Counted from the first letter of the stretch, positions 44,836 to 53,491 are shown. The stretch is DNA of 64,000 bases from Algoriphagus oliviformis (GCF_017254915.1 NZ_JAFKCT010000001.1:124001-188000), one strand, 5' to 3'. Numbers and translations are program-made. The notes: generated by a model not told the origin, from the letters alone.

Positions 44836-46629
44836 TCACCCGTCTATCGGCTCACCCGACTGGGTCTGCTTCTCATAGAGCTCGGCATACACGCCTTTTT
44901 GATCCATCAGGGAGTCGTGGTCGCCCCGCTCTATGATCTTGCCGTCCGAGAGCACGATGATATGGTCAGCCAGCTTGGCCGACGACACGCGGTGGGAAAT
45001 GATGACCGAGGTGCGGTTTTCCATGATGCGCTTCAGTGCGGTCAGGATCGAGTTTTCGGTCTTGGTATCCACCGCGGAGAGGCAGTCGTCGAGGATGAGG
45101 ATTCTCGGCTCCTTGGCGATAGCCCGGGCGATGGAGACGCGCTGCTTTTGCCCACCGGACAGGGTGATCCCCCGCTCGCCCAGCATCGTCTCAAAGCCCT
45201 TGGGGAAATCGACGATGTTTTGGTACACGTCGGCATCTTTGGCAGCCTTCTCGATCAAAACCTGATCCGGACGATCCAGCCCAAAAGCGATGTTGTTGGA
45301 AATGGTATCGGAAAACAGGAATACGTCCTGGGGCACAAAGCCGATCTGCTTCCTCAGATCCGAAATGTCGTAGCGGCGGATGTCCACCCCATCGATGCAC
45401 AGCTGCCCGGAAGTCGGATCATACATGCGCATCAGGAGGTTGGCAATCGTGGACTTCCCGGAGCCCGTCGTGCCGATGATCCCCAGGGTCTGTCCCGCTT
45501 TGATCTCAAACGACACCTGATCCAGCGCTTTGATCCCCGAGTCGGGATAGACGAAAGTCAGGTCCTTGACCTGGATCGCTCCGGCAAAATCGGCTTCGAG
45601 ATTCTCCGTGCTCACGAGGTCATTGCGCACATCCAAAAACTCGTTGATGCGCGTCTGCGAGGCAGCCGCCCGCTGCACGATGCTGGTCACCCAGCCCAGC
45701 GAGGTCACCGGCCAAGTGAGGATGTTCACATAGAGGATAAACTCCGCGATCACCCCGTAGCCGATCTCGCCCTCGATCACCATGATGCCGCCCACATAGA
45801 CGGTGATGATCGTGGAGATGCCTACCAAGGCCATGATCAGCGGAAAAAACAGCGCATTGACCCGGGTCAGCTCGATGGACTTGTGTTTGTACTCTTCGCT
45901 GGCTTCCGCAAAGTTGCGGGCGGAATCTTCCTCCCGCACAAAGGCCTTGAGCACACGGATGCCGGAAAAAGCCTCCTGGACAAATGTGCTGAGTCCGGAG
46001 AGACTCCTTTGGATTTTCTCCGAGCGCTCATTGATCAGGTTGTTGACAAAATAGATACTCACCGAGAGGATAGGCAAAGGCAGCAAGGAGTAAAGGGTAA
46101 GCTCTGCATTGACCGAGATCATGTAAAAAATCACGAGAGGAAAAAGGATGAGCAAGTTTAGCCCATACATGATCGCCGGACCGAGGTACATCCTCACGCG
46201 GCTCACGTCCTCGGTGATCCTGGCCATCAGATCCCCGGTGCTGTTCTTTCGGTAGAAGCTCAGCGGCAAATCCTGGTAGTGCTCAAAGATCTCGTTTTTC
46301 ATGTCGTACTCCACCCTCCTGGACATGATGATGATGGTCTGCCGGATAAGGAAGAGAAAAAAGCCCCGCAGCAAGGCCATCACCAGGATCAAAATCCCAA
46401 AAATGAAGACGTACTCCAGAAAAATTTCTCGGGCAATTTCGCCCATACCTCCCTGCATCAGAGGACGATACAGCGAAAAACTCTCCACCACATAATCTAT
46501 GGCAATCCTCACCAGCTGCGCAGGGATAATTACGAAGATGTTGGAGATCACGGTAAATACTATCCCCAGCAGCAGCAAGCCCTTGTATTTGTATAAATAC
46601 TTATTGATTCTCCAAAGCGGCTTCACCAA
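44836..46629 (-). CDS. ABC exporter half-transporter (MsbA/heterodimer-like)
   Basis: 597 residues: an ABC1 membrane domain (six helices, residues ~20-320, with the coupling-helix region SFYRKNSTGDLMARITED) fused to a nucleotide-binding domain (Walker A GTTGSGKST, Q-loop VPQDVFLFSD, signature LSGGQ, switch His ISHRVSSAK). Walker B reads ILILDDCLSAVD: the position of the catalytic Glu (residue 515) is Asp, as in the degenerate half of heterodimeric exporters such as TM287. No partner half-transporter is adjacent. The start codon is TTG (46627-46629) or the next GTG. Export substrate unknown; MsbA-like lipid or drug export is inference. Confidence 0.88.
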   Translation of the reverse strand: MVKPLWRINKYLYKYKGLLLLGIVFTVISNIFVIIPAQLVRIAIDYVVESFSLYRPLMQGGMGEIAREIFLEYVFIFGILILVMALLRGFFLFLIRQTIIIMSRRVEYDMKNEIFEHYQDLPLSFYRKNSTGDLMARITEDVSRVRMYLGPAIMYGLNLLILFPLVIFYMISVNAELTLYSLLPLPILSVSIYFVNNLINERSEKIQRSLSGLSTFVQEAFSGIRVLKAFVREEDSARNFAEASEEYKHKSIELTRVNALFFPLIMALVGISTIITVYVGGIMVIEGEIGYGVIAEFILYVNILTWPVTSLGWVTSIVQRAAASQTRINEFLDVRNDLVSTENLEADFAGAIQVKDLTFVYPDSGIKALDQVSFEIKAGQTLGIIGTTGSGKSTIANLLMRMYDPTSGQLCIDGVDIRRYDISDLRKQIGFVPQDVFLFSDTISNNIAFGLDRPDQVLIEKAAKDADVYQNIVDFPKGFETMLGERGITLSGGQKQRVSIARAIAKEPRILILDDCLSAVDTKTENSILTALKRIMENRTSVIISHRVSSAKLADHIIVLSDGKIIERGDHDSLMDQKGVYAELYEKQTQSGEPIDG

Positions 46630-46681
46630 ATAAAAATTTTTAATTCGAATATTGAGTTACAGAAACTACGGAAGCAATTCC

Positions 46682-46711
46682 TTTGTTGGCTGATAAAAGT
46701 ATTTAATTTTG
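46682..46711 (+). promoter_or_regulatory. Full Bacteroidota promoter for the leucine/glutamate-type dehydrogenase
   Basis: -33 TTTG at 46682-46685 and -7 TAATTTTG at 46704-46711, separated by 18 bp, match the phylum consensus closely. Transcription should begin near 46718, about 54 bp before the ATG at 46772. Confidence 0.75.
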
Positions 46712-46771
46712 TATCAGCCCTTTCCGGAGGCTACAACCCAAATATAACATATTCTAAAAAGCTAAGTTCAC

Positions 46772-47872
46772 ATGTTAGAGATTAATGCAACCGAAACAGT
46801 GCGGGAAGGGTCCATATTTGGACAGATCAGCACCATGGATCACGAGCAGCTGGTCGTATGTCATGACCAAGCTACAGGCCTGAAGGCGCTCATCGGCATC
46901 CACAACACCACCCTGGGCCCTGCGCTGGGCGGCACCCGAATGTGGCCCTATGCCTCTGATGCAGACGCCATCACAGATGTGCTGAGACTTTCCAGGGGGA
47001 TGACTTTCAAAAACTCCCTCGCCGGCCTCAACCTCGGCGGCGGCAAGGCGGTGATCATCGGTGACCCCAAACTAAAGAACGAAGCTTTCCTGAGACGTTT
47101 CGGCCGGTTTGTCGAAAGCCTCGGGGGAAGATATGTGACCGCCGAAGATGTAAACATGAAGACTTCGGACATGGAGTACATCGCGATGGAAACCCGCCAC
47201 GTGACCGGACTTCCGCAGCTCAAGGGCGGTGCCGGCGACCCCTCTCCCGTGACTGCCTACGGCGTGTACATGGGCATCAAAGCCGCCGCTAAAAAGGCCT
47301 TTGGCTCCGACTCCTTGGCCGGAAAGAAAATCGGCGTTCAGGGAGTCGGCCAAGTCGGCAAATACCTGATCGAGTATCTGGTCAAAGAAGGCGCAGAGAT
47401 CCTCATCACCGACATTTTCGAAGACAAACTGCGGGAAATCTCCAAGGCTACCGGAGCGACTGTGGTCGACCCCAATGTGATCTACGACCTGCCTATGGAC
47501 ATCTATGCACCCTGTGCGCTCGGCGCGACGATCAACGACGAGACGATCGACCGACTGAAATGCGCCGTGGTGGCAGGCGGGGCAAACAACCAGCTCAAGG
47601 ACGAGGGCAAGCACGGCAGGATTCTCATGGACAAGGGAATCGTCTATGCGCCTGACTTCCTGATCAATGCAGGCGGCGTGATCAACGTGGGTGCGGAGTA
47701 CTTCGGCGACTACCATAGAGAGACCGTTTTCTCCCAAACGGAAAAGATCTATGACACCTGTCTCACCATCCTGGAAAAATCGGAGAAAGAAAACATCGCA
47801 GCCCAGCAGGCTGCCATCGACGTGGCCAAAGCACGAATCGAGGCGATGGGAAGAGTGAAGCTTTCTTTCTAA
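46772..47872 (+). CDS. Glu/Leu/Phe/Val dehydrogenase family protein
   Basis: 366 residues, NAD(P)-dependent oxidative deamination of an amino acid, most like leucine dehydrogenase by length. The substrate lysine motif AGLNLGGGKAVIIGDP, the segment YVTAEDVNMKTSDMEYIAMET, the Rossmann motif GVQGVGQVGKYLIEYL and PCALGATIND are clear. The short length (~360) fits Leu/Phe/Val enzymes and not the ~450-residue glutamate dehydrogenases. Which amino acid is preferred cannot be told with certainty. It has its own consensus promoter and a very strong terminator, so it is monocistronic. Confidence 0.92.
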   Translation: MLEINATETVREGSIFGQISTMDHEQLVVCHDQATGLKALIGIHNTTLGPALGGTRMWPYASDADAITDVLRLSRGMTFKNSLAGLNLGGGKAVIIGDPKLKNEAFLRRFGRFVESLGGRYVTAEDVNMKTSDMEYIAMETRHVTGLPQLKGGAGDPSPVTAYGVYMGIKAAAKKAFGSDSLAGKKIGVQGVGQVGKYLIEYLVKEGAEILITDIFEDKLREISKATGATVVDPNVIYDLPMDIYAPCALGATINDETIDRLKCAVVAGGANNQLKDEGKHGRILMDKGIVYAPDFLINAGGVINVGAEYFGDYHRETVFSQTEKIYDTCLTILEKSEKENIAAQQAAIDVAKARIEAMGRVKLSF

Positions 47873-47889
47873 AACCAGCTCCCCAATCC

Positions 47890-47927
47890 AAAAAAACCAC
47901 CGGCAGCGTGCTGCCGGTGGTTTTTTT
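47890..47927 (+). terminator. Strong Rho-independent terminator after the dehydrogenase
   Basis: 18-bp perfect stem: AAAAAAACCACCGGCAGC (47890-47907), centre GT, then its complement ending in seven T (47910-47927). Confidence 0.92.
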
Positions 47928-47992
47928 GTCACCTTCCAAATGCCCGTACCCCATCTAAAATTCCCTATATTTACGGCTCTTTTACTACCTAT

Positions 47993-49177
47993 ATGCTAAA
48001 CAGAAGAATCCTCAGAGTCAAGGCGTTTCAAAACCTCTATGCCTTCGAACAATGCAAAGGATCCAACCTCAATATTGCCAAAGACTTCATCCGGGAGTCT
48101 TTTTTGCCGGATCTCAACAGCATGGAAGTGCAGGACAAGCCTGCCCTGACCCGCGACGCCGAGGAGGCCGTCAAACTTTTTGAACAAAATCTCGAAACCG
48201 ACGGCCTGCTCAAATCCTCGGACGCCAAGCCAAAGATCAAGCAGGTAGTCCTCCTGGCCCTGAAGCAGTTTCGCACGGCCAACGAAAAGGACCGAGACTT
48301 CATGCTTAGAAACATGATCACCTCCGCCGAGCGGATACCACAGCTCTATCTTTTGGCCATCGAGCTGCTGCAGGCTTTTGCGAAGCACGTGGCCAAAGAC
48401 CTCGAAAAAAAGAAAAAACTGTCCGGGGAAAGCCCCGTCGCCTTTGGCAACGAGCTAAACCTGGTCAACAACCAAGTCCTTCGAAACATCCGTGAATCGG
48501 ACACTTACCGTGCAGCCGTGGCGCGAAACAACGTCGATCTGGACGATCTCGAGCTGGAGATCCGGGAGTGGTTTAGGGACTATGTCAAGCCGTCAGAGAC
48601 CTACCAGGAGTACCTGAAGATCACCGAGCCGACAATCGAGCAGGATTTTGAAGCGGCAGACGATCTCCTGAAGAAGATCATTTTCAAAAACGAGGTGATC
48701 CTGACCTACTTCTCCGAAAAAGACCTCAACTGGACCGAAAACAAATCCGTCGTCCGCAGCCTGGCTTCCAAAGTGCTGAAAAACGCTGCGGGCAGCGAGG
48801 AATCCGAGGGCGACCAGCTGCCGGAGATCGCCATCAACTGGGACGAGGATAAAGAGTTTTTTCAAAATATATTTAACTTCACCATCGAAAACGAGGGCAT
48901 GAGCAAGGCCCTCATCGCCCAAAAAACCAAAAACTGGGACATTGACCGACTGGCCTTTACGGACAAGATCATCATTTCCATGGCCATCGCCGAGATGAAA
49001 CATTTCCCCAGCATCCCGGTGAAAGTCAGTATCAATGAGTACATTGACATCTCCAAAACCTACAGCACGCCGAAAAGCAAGCAGTTTGTGAACGGACTGT
49101 TGGATGTTTTGGCAAAAGAATTAACCGACAGCGGCCAAATCCGTAAGAGTGGTCGAGGACTTCTGGACAATAAATAA
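47993..49177 (+). CDS. nusB: Transcription antitermination factor NusB, long form
   Basis: 394 residues, against ~139 for E. coli NusB. The RNA-binding N-terminus is recognisable (LNRRILRVKAFQNLYAFEQ) and the end holds the NusB core (WDIDRLAFTDKIIISMAIAEMKHFPSIPVKVSINEYIDISKTYSTPKSKQFVNGLLDVLA). Between them, residues ~60-290 form a large helical insertion or duplicated helical region typical of Bacteroidota NusB. With NusA and S10 it antiterminates rRNA transcription. It is followed 7 bp later by a YtxH gene and then DUF1573, yajC, a YbbR protein and coaE, all in one direction with minimal gaps. Confidence 0.92.
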   Translation: MLNRRILRVKAFQNLYAFEQCKGSNLNIAKDFIRESFLPDLNSMEVQDKPALTRDAEEAVKLFEQNLETDGLLKSSDAKPKIKQVVLLALKQFRTANEKDRDFMLRNMITSAERIPQLYLLAIELLQAFAKHVAKDLEKKKKLSGESPVAFGNELNLVNNQVLRNIRESDTYRAAVARNNVDLDDLELEIREWFRDYVKPSETYQEYLKITEPTIEQDFEAADDLLKKIIFKNEVILTYFSEKDLNWTENKSVVRSLASKVLKNAAGSEESEGDQLPEIAINWDEDKEFFQNIFNFTIENEGMSKALIAQKTKNWDIDRLAFTDKIIISMAIAEMKHFPSIPVKVSINEYIDISKTYSTPKSKQFVNGLLDVLAKELTDSGQIRKSGRGLLDNK

Positions 49178-49184
49178 GAGAACT

Positions 49185-49487
49185 ATGAGCAAGAGCAGCA
49201 ACACCCTATTCGCATTCGCCTTGGGTGCCGGCGTCGGCGCGGCACTGGGCATTCTGTTTGCCCCCGACACTGGCGCAAATACGCGTGACAAGCTTACCTT
49301 CAAGCTTTCCAAATACAAGAAGGAGCTGGAAGAGCTCATCAACGAACTCGTGGAGGGCAAAGAACTTCATCTCAACGAAGCCAAGACCGAGGGCAAGCGC
49401 GTGATCACCGAAGCCAAAAATAAGGCTGAAAACCTGCTGAACGACGTCAATAAATTAATCGATCAAATTAACCAAGGGAATAACTAA
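49185..49487 (+). CDS. YtxH domain-containing protein
   Basis: 100 residues from ATG at 49185. One glycine-rich membrane helix (LFAFALGAGVGAALGILFAPDTG, residues ~7-29), where LGILFAPxxG is the YtxH signature, and a charged helical tail (KYKKELEELINELVEGK). It is probably an inner-membrane stress-type protein; role unclear. It sits between nusB (7 bp) and DUF1573 (2 bp). The longer frame from 49149 overlaps nusB and adds only a non-family leader. Confidence 0.87.
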   Translation: MSKSSNTLFAFALGAGVGAALGILFAPDTGANTRDKLTFKLSKYKKELEELINELVEGKELHLNEAKTEGKRVITEAKNKAENLLNDVNKLIDQINQGNN

Positions 49488-49489
49488 TT

Positions 49490-50026
49490 ATGAAAATCAA
49501 ATTGCTTAGCGCATTTGCGCTGGCTTTGGTTTTGGCCAGCTCCTGCTCGCAAAAAGACGACCAGGCGGCTAAAATCAAGGCGCTAGAGGACAAAATCGCC
49601 CAGTTGGAGACCAGCAATACTGCCGTGACTCCAGTTAATGCCCAGTCTGCTACCACCGCTGACCCCAGCACCTTGGGTCAATTTGAGTTTGCAGAGATGG
49701 AATATGACTTTGGCAACATCAACGAAGGCAAGGTAGTAGAGCACGTCTTCGATTTCACCAACAATGGCCAGGCTCCCCTGATCATCTCCAACATCACCGC
49801 TTCCTGCGGCTGTACCAGCCCTGACTGGACCAAGACTCCGATCAACCCAGGCGAGAAGGGATTTGTGAAAGTGGTCTTCAACTCCACGGCCAAGTCCGGC
49901 GCCCAGGCTCCGACCGTCACCATCCAGGCAAACACCAACCCAACCGTGACCCGACTGAGAATGAAGGGCTCGGTAACTCCAAAATTGGCCGGCGCTGAGG
50001 CTCCTGCAGGTCCATTGAAGCGATAA
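49490..50026 (+). CDS. DUF1573 lipoprotein
   Basis: 178 residues. Signal peptide and lipobox (LALVLASSCSQKDD), a short coiled stretch (KIKALEDKIAQLETSN, residues ~30-45), then the DUF1573 beta-sandwich: EYDFGNINEGKVVEHVFDFTNNGQAPLIISNITASCGCTSPDWTKTPINPGEKG. The CGCT motif and the following proline are the family hallmark, in which two cysteines flank a glycine. The fold is Ig-like and exported. Function unknown. It lies in the nusB-coaE operon, 2 bp before yajC. Confidence 0.9.
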   Translation: MKIKLLSAFALALVLASSCSQKDDQAAKIKALEDKIAQLETSNTAVTPVNAQSATTADPSTLGQFEFAEMEYDFGNINEGKVVEHVFDFTNNGQAPLIISNITASCGCTSPDWTKTPINPGEKGFVKVVFNSTAKSGAQAPTVTIQANTNPTVTRLRMKGSVTPKLAGAEAPAGPLKR

Positions 50027-50028
50027 TC

Positions 50029-50346
50029 ATGATCAATACCGTATTAGCACAGGCCGCAGCAGGTGGCGGGGGGATCCTTGGACAAGTGTTTCTGTTTGGA
50101 TCCATCATCTTGATCATGTATTTCTTTATGATCAGACCGCAGCAGAAGAAACAAAAGGAAACCAAAAAATTCATCGAGGAGATCAAAAAAGGGGACGACG
50201 TAGTCACCATCGGAGGCCTCCACGGCAAAATCTACAGTGTGGACGGAGACACCGTGCAGCTGGAGCTGGACCGCGGGCTGAAGGTGAAGGTAGAGAAGTC
50301 GGCCATTTCCCTTGATTTCTCGAAGAAATCCACCCCATCCAAATAA
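50029..50346 (+). CDS. yajC: Preprotein translocase subunit YajC
   Basis: 105 residues: one N-terminal membrane helix (GILGQVFLFGSIILIMYFFMIRPQQKKQKE; the FMIRPQQKKQKE boundary is the YajC signature) and a small cytoplasmic beta domain (DDVVTIGGLHGKIYSVDGDTVQLEL). It associates with SecDF at the translocon. Operon position: 2 bp after DUF1573 and 8 bp before a YbbR-like gene. Confidence 0.95.
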   Translation: MINTVLAQAAAGGGGILGQVFLFGSIILIMYFFMIRPQQKKQKETKKFIEEIKKGDDVVTIGGLHGKIYSVDGDTVQLELDRGLKVKVEKSAISLDFSKKSTPSK

Positions 50347-50354
50347 ATTGAGCT

Positions 50355-51320
50355 TTGGCGGAACATAAAAAGTCCTCCGGAAGGATTTCTTCCAAAAAAC
50401 TCTCCAATCTGAAAGTGGTAGTCCTCTGCATCGCAGCGGCTACCACTTTTTGGATTTTAAATGCCCTCAACAAGGACAACTACACCACCATCGTGGACTA
50501 CCCCATCGAGTGGGACTTTGACGGGGAAAAGTACATGGCTATCCAGCCCCTCCCCGAAAGCGTACCCATCCAAATCTCCGGGAATGGCTGGGATCTGCTG
50601 CGCAAATATTTCAAGCTCAACGAGCCCCCGTTTGTCATCAACCTCGCCGAGCCCGCGACCAAAAATTTCATCCTCACCTCTGACCTCAAGCGTCCCCTGG
50701 GCGATTTCATCACCCCGACCGTCCTGATCGGCATGCTGGAGGATTCGCTTGCTTTTCGCATTGATCAGATCCAAACCAGAAAGCTGGATCCCGTGCTGGA
50801 CACCACCAGCTATACGATGGCCAAAAACGTGGTAATCGAGGGAGAGATCTCCTTCGATCCCAAACAGATCTCGCTCAGCGGCCCTTCCTCTGTCTTGGAT
50901 TCATTCGGTGGGCGATTCCCCATTTCTCTCAACGCCAAGCGCATCGGGGAAAACTTCAACGAGTCGGTTCCGCTCAGAATACCCAAGGAACTCTCCGAGG
51001 TACTCACCCTCCAAGACGCAAGCGTAGAAGTCAGCTTCACCGTCATCCAATTTTTGGAAGGAAACAAGCGCCTGAAGCTGCGAAAGGTCAACTTCCCGAA
51101 AACCGTAACCCTCGAAAACGAGGAGCTTACTCCCGTGATCTCTTACCTGGTCGATGGCAGCAAGGTCACAGAGCTGAAGGACATGGAGTTTGAGGCCGTC
51201 TTGGACTACTCCAAGCGCAACCGAGAGGACAGCACCATCGCGATCGTAGTAAGGCCCAACCCGAGCTATATCAAGGAAATGAAGGTCGAACCCTCTCATG
51301 TCAGGTTGAAATATGAGTAA
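50355..51320 (+). CDS. YbbR-like domain protein
   Basis: 321 residues. One N-terminal membrane helix (VVVLCIAAATTFWILNAL, residues ~21-38), followed by an exported beta-rich region with YbbR-type strands (YTMAKNVVIEGEISFDPKQISLSGPSSVLDSF, residues ~150-185). In other phyla YbbR/CdaR proteins pair with the cyclic-di-AMP synthase CdaA; none is adjacent here. The start is a TTG (50355-50357), which gives a sensible basic leader (MAEHKKSSGR). It overlaps the start of coaE by 8 bp. Confidence 0.8.
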   Translation: MAEHKKSSGRISSKKLSNLKVVVLCIAAATTFWILNALNKDNYTTIVDYPIEWDFDGEKYMAIQPLPESVPIQISGNGWDLLRKYFKLNEPPFVINLAEPATKNFILTSDLKRPLGDFITPTVLIGMLEDSLAFRIDQIQTRKLDPVLDTTSYTMAKNVVIEGEISFDPKQISLSGPSSVLDSFGGRFPISLNAKRIGENFNESVPLRIPKELSEVLTLQDASVEVSFTVIQFLEGNKRLKLRKVNFPKTVTLENEELTPVISYLVDGSKVTELKDMEFEAVLDYSKRNREDSTIAIVVRPNPSYIKEMKVEPSHVRLKYE

Positions 51321-51951
51321 GTCCCGCCCGCTCCGGATCGGCATCACCGGTGGAATCGGCTCGGGCAAGTCCACCGTGGGCCGAATTTTCCACATCCTCG
51401 GCATCCCCATCTACTCGGCCGACGACCGTGCCAAATGGCTCATGGCCAACGACGCGGCTTTGAAAGGGCAAATCAGCGCTACATTTGGGCTGGAGAGCTA
51501 CCTGGAAGACGGGAGCCTCAACCGGGCTTTTTTGGCTGAGAAAGTATTTTCAGACCCCGAAAAGGTCAAGCAAATCAATGCACTCGTCCATCCTGCGGTG
51601 GGTCGAGACTTTCATGGATGGGCCGAAAACCAGAACGCTCCCTACGTTTTGAAAGAAGCAGCCCTCCTTTTTGAAACAGGCTCCTACCGCGAGCTGGACA
51701 AGATAATCAACGTCAGCTCTCCCCTGAAAATCCGAATCGCCAGAATCCTGATGCGCGACCCACATCGCAGCGAATCCCAGGTCAACCACATCATCGACCA
51801 ACAGATGCCGGACGAGGAAAAAAACGAAAAGGCAGACTTTGTGATCAAAAACTCCGACAACAAGCTCCTCATTCCGCAGGTGTTGGAGATTCACCGAACA
51901 CTGTCTGCCGCAGCCGAGCTAGCGCGCCAAAAGCACCCCTCTGATGGATAG
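51313..51951 (+). CDS. coaE: Dephospho-CoA kinase
   Basis: Last step of coenzyme A synthesis: phosphorylates the 3'-hydroxyl of dephospho-CoA. 212 residues. P-loop GITGGIGSGKST (residues ~10-21), the substrate region IPIYSADDRAKWLM, and the LID area VSSPLKIRIARILMRD. Overlaps the YbbR-like gene by 8 bp, so translation is coupled. End of the nusB operon; a bestrophin gene follows after 27 bp. Confidence 0.95.
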   Translation: MSKSRPLRIGITGGIGSGKSTVGRIFHILGIPIYSADDRAKWLMANDAALKGQISATFGLESYLEDGSLNRAFLAEKVFSDPEKVKQINALVHPAVGRDFHGWAENQNAPYVLKEAALLFETGSYRELDKIINVSSPLKIRIARILMRDPHRSESQVNHIIDQQMPDEEKNEKADFVIKNSDNKLLIPQVLEIHRTLSAAAELARQKHPSDG

Positions 51952-51978
51952 AATTCACCAGTATTTTTACGCCACTCC

Positions 51979-52863
51979 ATGAAGGTCTACAACAACAAGG
52001 ATTGGGCACAGTTTGTCTTCATGGTGTCCAAGTCTGACACCATCCGCAAGCTCGCCCCTTTGATACTAATCATCTTTGTCTACTCGCTGGGAGTGACCTA
52101 TCTGGAAATCCACTACTTCAAAGTCACCGCGGACAGCTGGGTGAGAAATCTCCCCCAAATGCACAGCCTGCTGAGCTTTGTGATTTCCATGCTGCTCGTG
52201 TTTCGCACCAACACCGCCTACGACCGCTGGTGGGAAGGAAGGAAGCTCTGGGGGCAGCTGGTCAACAACAGCCGTAACTTTGCGATTAAGATCGCCGGCA
52301 TGGTCGATACCCAGGACGAGGAAAACAGAAGGTTTTTCAGTCGGGCCATCCCCATCTACGCCTTTGCGCTAAAGGACCACCTCCAGTCCAAAGCCACCGA
52401 GTACAGCCTCCACGACGGGGAGATCAAGGGGCTTCCGACCAAGCTAAGCCCAGAACTGCACGTTCCCAACCAGATTGCCAAGGGGCTTTTTTCCCGGATC
52501 AACCATCTCTACGGAGAGCGAAAAATCACCGGCGACCAGCTGATCGTGCTCAATGGGGAAGTGTCTGCGCTTACCGACATCTGCGGCGCCTGCGAGCGGA
52601 TCAAAAACACACCCATCCCCTACAGCTACAGCTCATTCATCAAAAAATTCATCATGCTCTATACCCTCACGCTTCCCATAGGCTATGCCTATATGCTGGG
52701 GTATTTTGCGGCACCCATCGTGGCCTTTGTTTTTTACGTGCTGGCCAGCCTGGAGCTGATCGCTGAGGAGATCGAGGAGCCTTTTGGCGACGATGAAAAC
52801 GACCTCCCCATGGAAAAGCTGTCAAAAAATATCCAGCGCCATGTCGGCGAAATCCTGGACTAA
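51979..52863 (+). CDS. Bestrophin-like (UPF0187) anion channel protein
   Basis: 294 residues with four membrane helices: two near the N-terminus (LAPLILIIFVYSLGVTYLEI, LLSFVISMLLVFRTNTAYDRWWEGRKLW, where the last part is the family signature) and two near residues 215-255 (FIMLYTLTLPIGYAYMLG, APIVAFVFYVLASLELIAEEIEEPFG). The bestrophin EIEEPFGDDENDLP ending is present. Bacterial members form pentameric channels, some cation-selective. It lies 27 bp after coaE with a hairpin terminator after it, and may be co-transcribed with the operon. Confidence 0.9.
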   Translation: MKVYNNKDWAQFVFMVSKSDTIRKLAPLILIIFVYSLGVTYLEIHYFKVTADSWVRNLPQMHSLLSFVISMLLVFRTNTAYDRWWEGRKLWGQLVNNSRNFAIKIAGMVDTQDEENRRFFSRAIPIYAFALKDHLQSKATEYSLHDGEIKGLPTKLSPELHVPNQIAKGLFSRINHLYGERKITGDQLIVLNGEVSALTDICGACERIKNTPIPYSYSSFIKKFIMLYTLTLPIGYAYMLGYFAAPIVAFVFYVLASLELIAEEIEEPFGDDENDLPMEKLSKNIQRHVGEILD

Positions 52864-52884
52864 GGGTTTACCGAATCCAAAAAC

Positions 52885-52920
52885 AAAAAAGGAATCCCAA
52901 CCGGGACTCCTTTTCCTTTT
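52885..52920. terminator. Terminator between bestrophin and the DUF6952 gene
   Basis: GGAATCCC (52891-52898) and GGGACTCC (52903-52910) pair with one mismatch, with A-run and T-run flanks on the two sides, so both convergent genes can use it. Confidence 0.75.
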
Positions 52921-52944
52921 TAATAAACCCTAACACTAAATTAA

Positions 52945-53193
52945 TCATCTGTCGATCGAGCCGAGGACCTTCTTCATGAAGGCGTTTCCGGCGTCCTTTT
53001 CCGACATTCCCTCAGCGACCATTTCGTGTACTTCGAGTGCGCCGCAAAGGTTGGAGATCAGCTCTCCGATCACGTCGATCTCCGGCTCTTTCAGCGAAGG
53101 TGCCTCGGAGATGACCTCCAAGACTTCCAAGGCCGTCTCGATCTGTTCTGGCGTACAGCTACGCTGGATCGTCTTAATTACCGGCAACTTCAT
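52945..53193 (-). CDS. DUF6952 family protein
   Basis: 82 residues, small, soluble and helical (PVIKTIQRSCTPEQIETALEVLEVISEAPSLKEPEIDVIGELISNLCGALEVHEMVAEG). It always seems to travel with a thioredoxin and AhpC in this phylum. Its first 20 bp overlap the end of the thioredoxin gene, so translation is coupled. The protein has one Cys near the start and one near residue 50 but no CxxC motif. Function unknown; a role in the peroxide operon is inferred from position. Confidence 0.82.
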   Translation of the reverse strand: MKLPVIKTIQRSCTPEQIETALEVLEVISEAPSLKEPEIDVIGELISNLCGALEVHEMVAEGMSEKDAGNAFMKKVLGSIDR

Positions 53194-53485
53194 GGATCAG
53201 AGCTTTTAGCTGGTCTTCTTTGTTGGTTTGGATCTGGTTGAGGAGCTGACCGCCCTTGAAGGAGGCGAAAGTCGGCAAGTTGTTCACTTGGGCCAATTTT
53301 CGGGAATTGGGGAATTTCTCAGCGTCAACCAGGACAAATACTGCTCCGGCATTTTCTCCGGCCAGTCTTTTGAACTTGGGCTTCATGATGCGGCAGTTGC
53401 CACACCAGCCGGCAGAGTACTGCACCACGACTTGGTCGTGCTGCGCTACCAGCTCCTGCAGGGTATCTTCGGTCAGTTCAATCAT
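53174..53485 (-). CDS. Thioredoxin-family protein
   Basis: 103 residues with the active site WCGNC (SAGWCGNCRIMKPKF), which replaces the usual WCGPC, and the later cis-Pro region NNLPTFASFKGG. The cytoplasmic fold fits reduction of the neighbouring peroxiredoxin. It lies between ahpC (6 bp) and DUF6952 (overlap). The CGNC variant lowers confidence that it is the main thioredoxin, but it should still cycle disulphides. Confidence 0.9.
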   Translation of the reverse strand: MIELTEDTLQELVAQHDQVVVQYSAGWCGNCRIMKPKFKRLAGENAGAVFVLVDAEKFPNSRKLAQVNNLPTFASFKGGQLLNQIQTNKEDQLKALIHEVAGN

Positions 53486-53491
53486 GATCTA

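Noticed and set aside
44899..46161. 420-residue plus-strand frame over the ABC exporter
   Set aside because: Antisense to the exporter with all ABC motifs; the product is rich in His, Asp and Arg without domains, as expected for a shadow.
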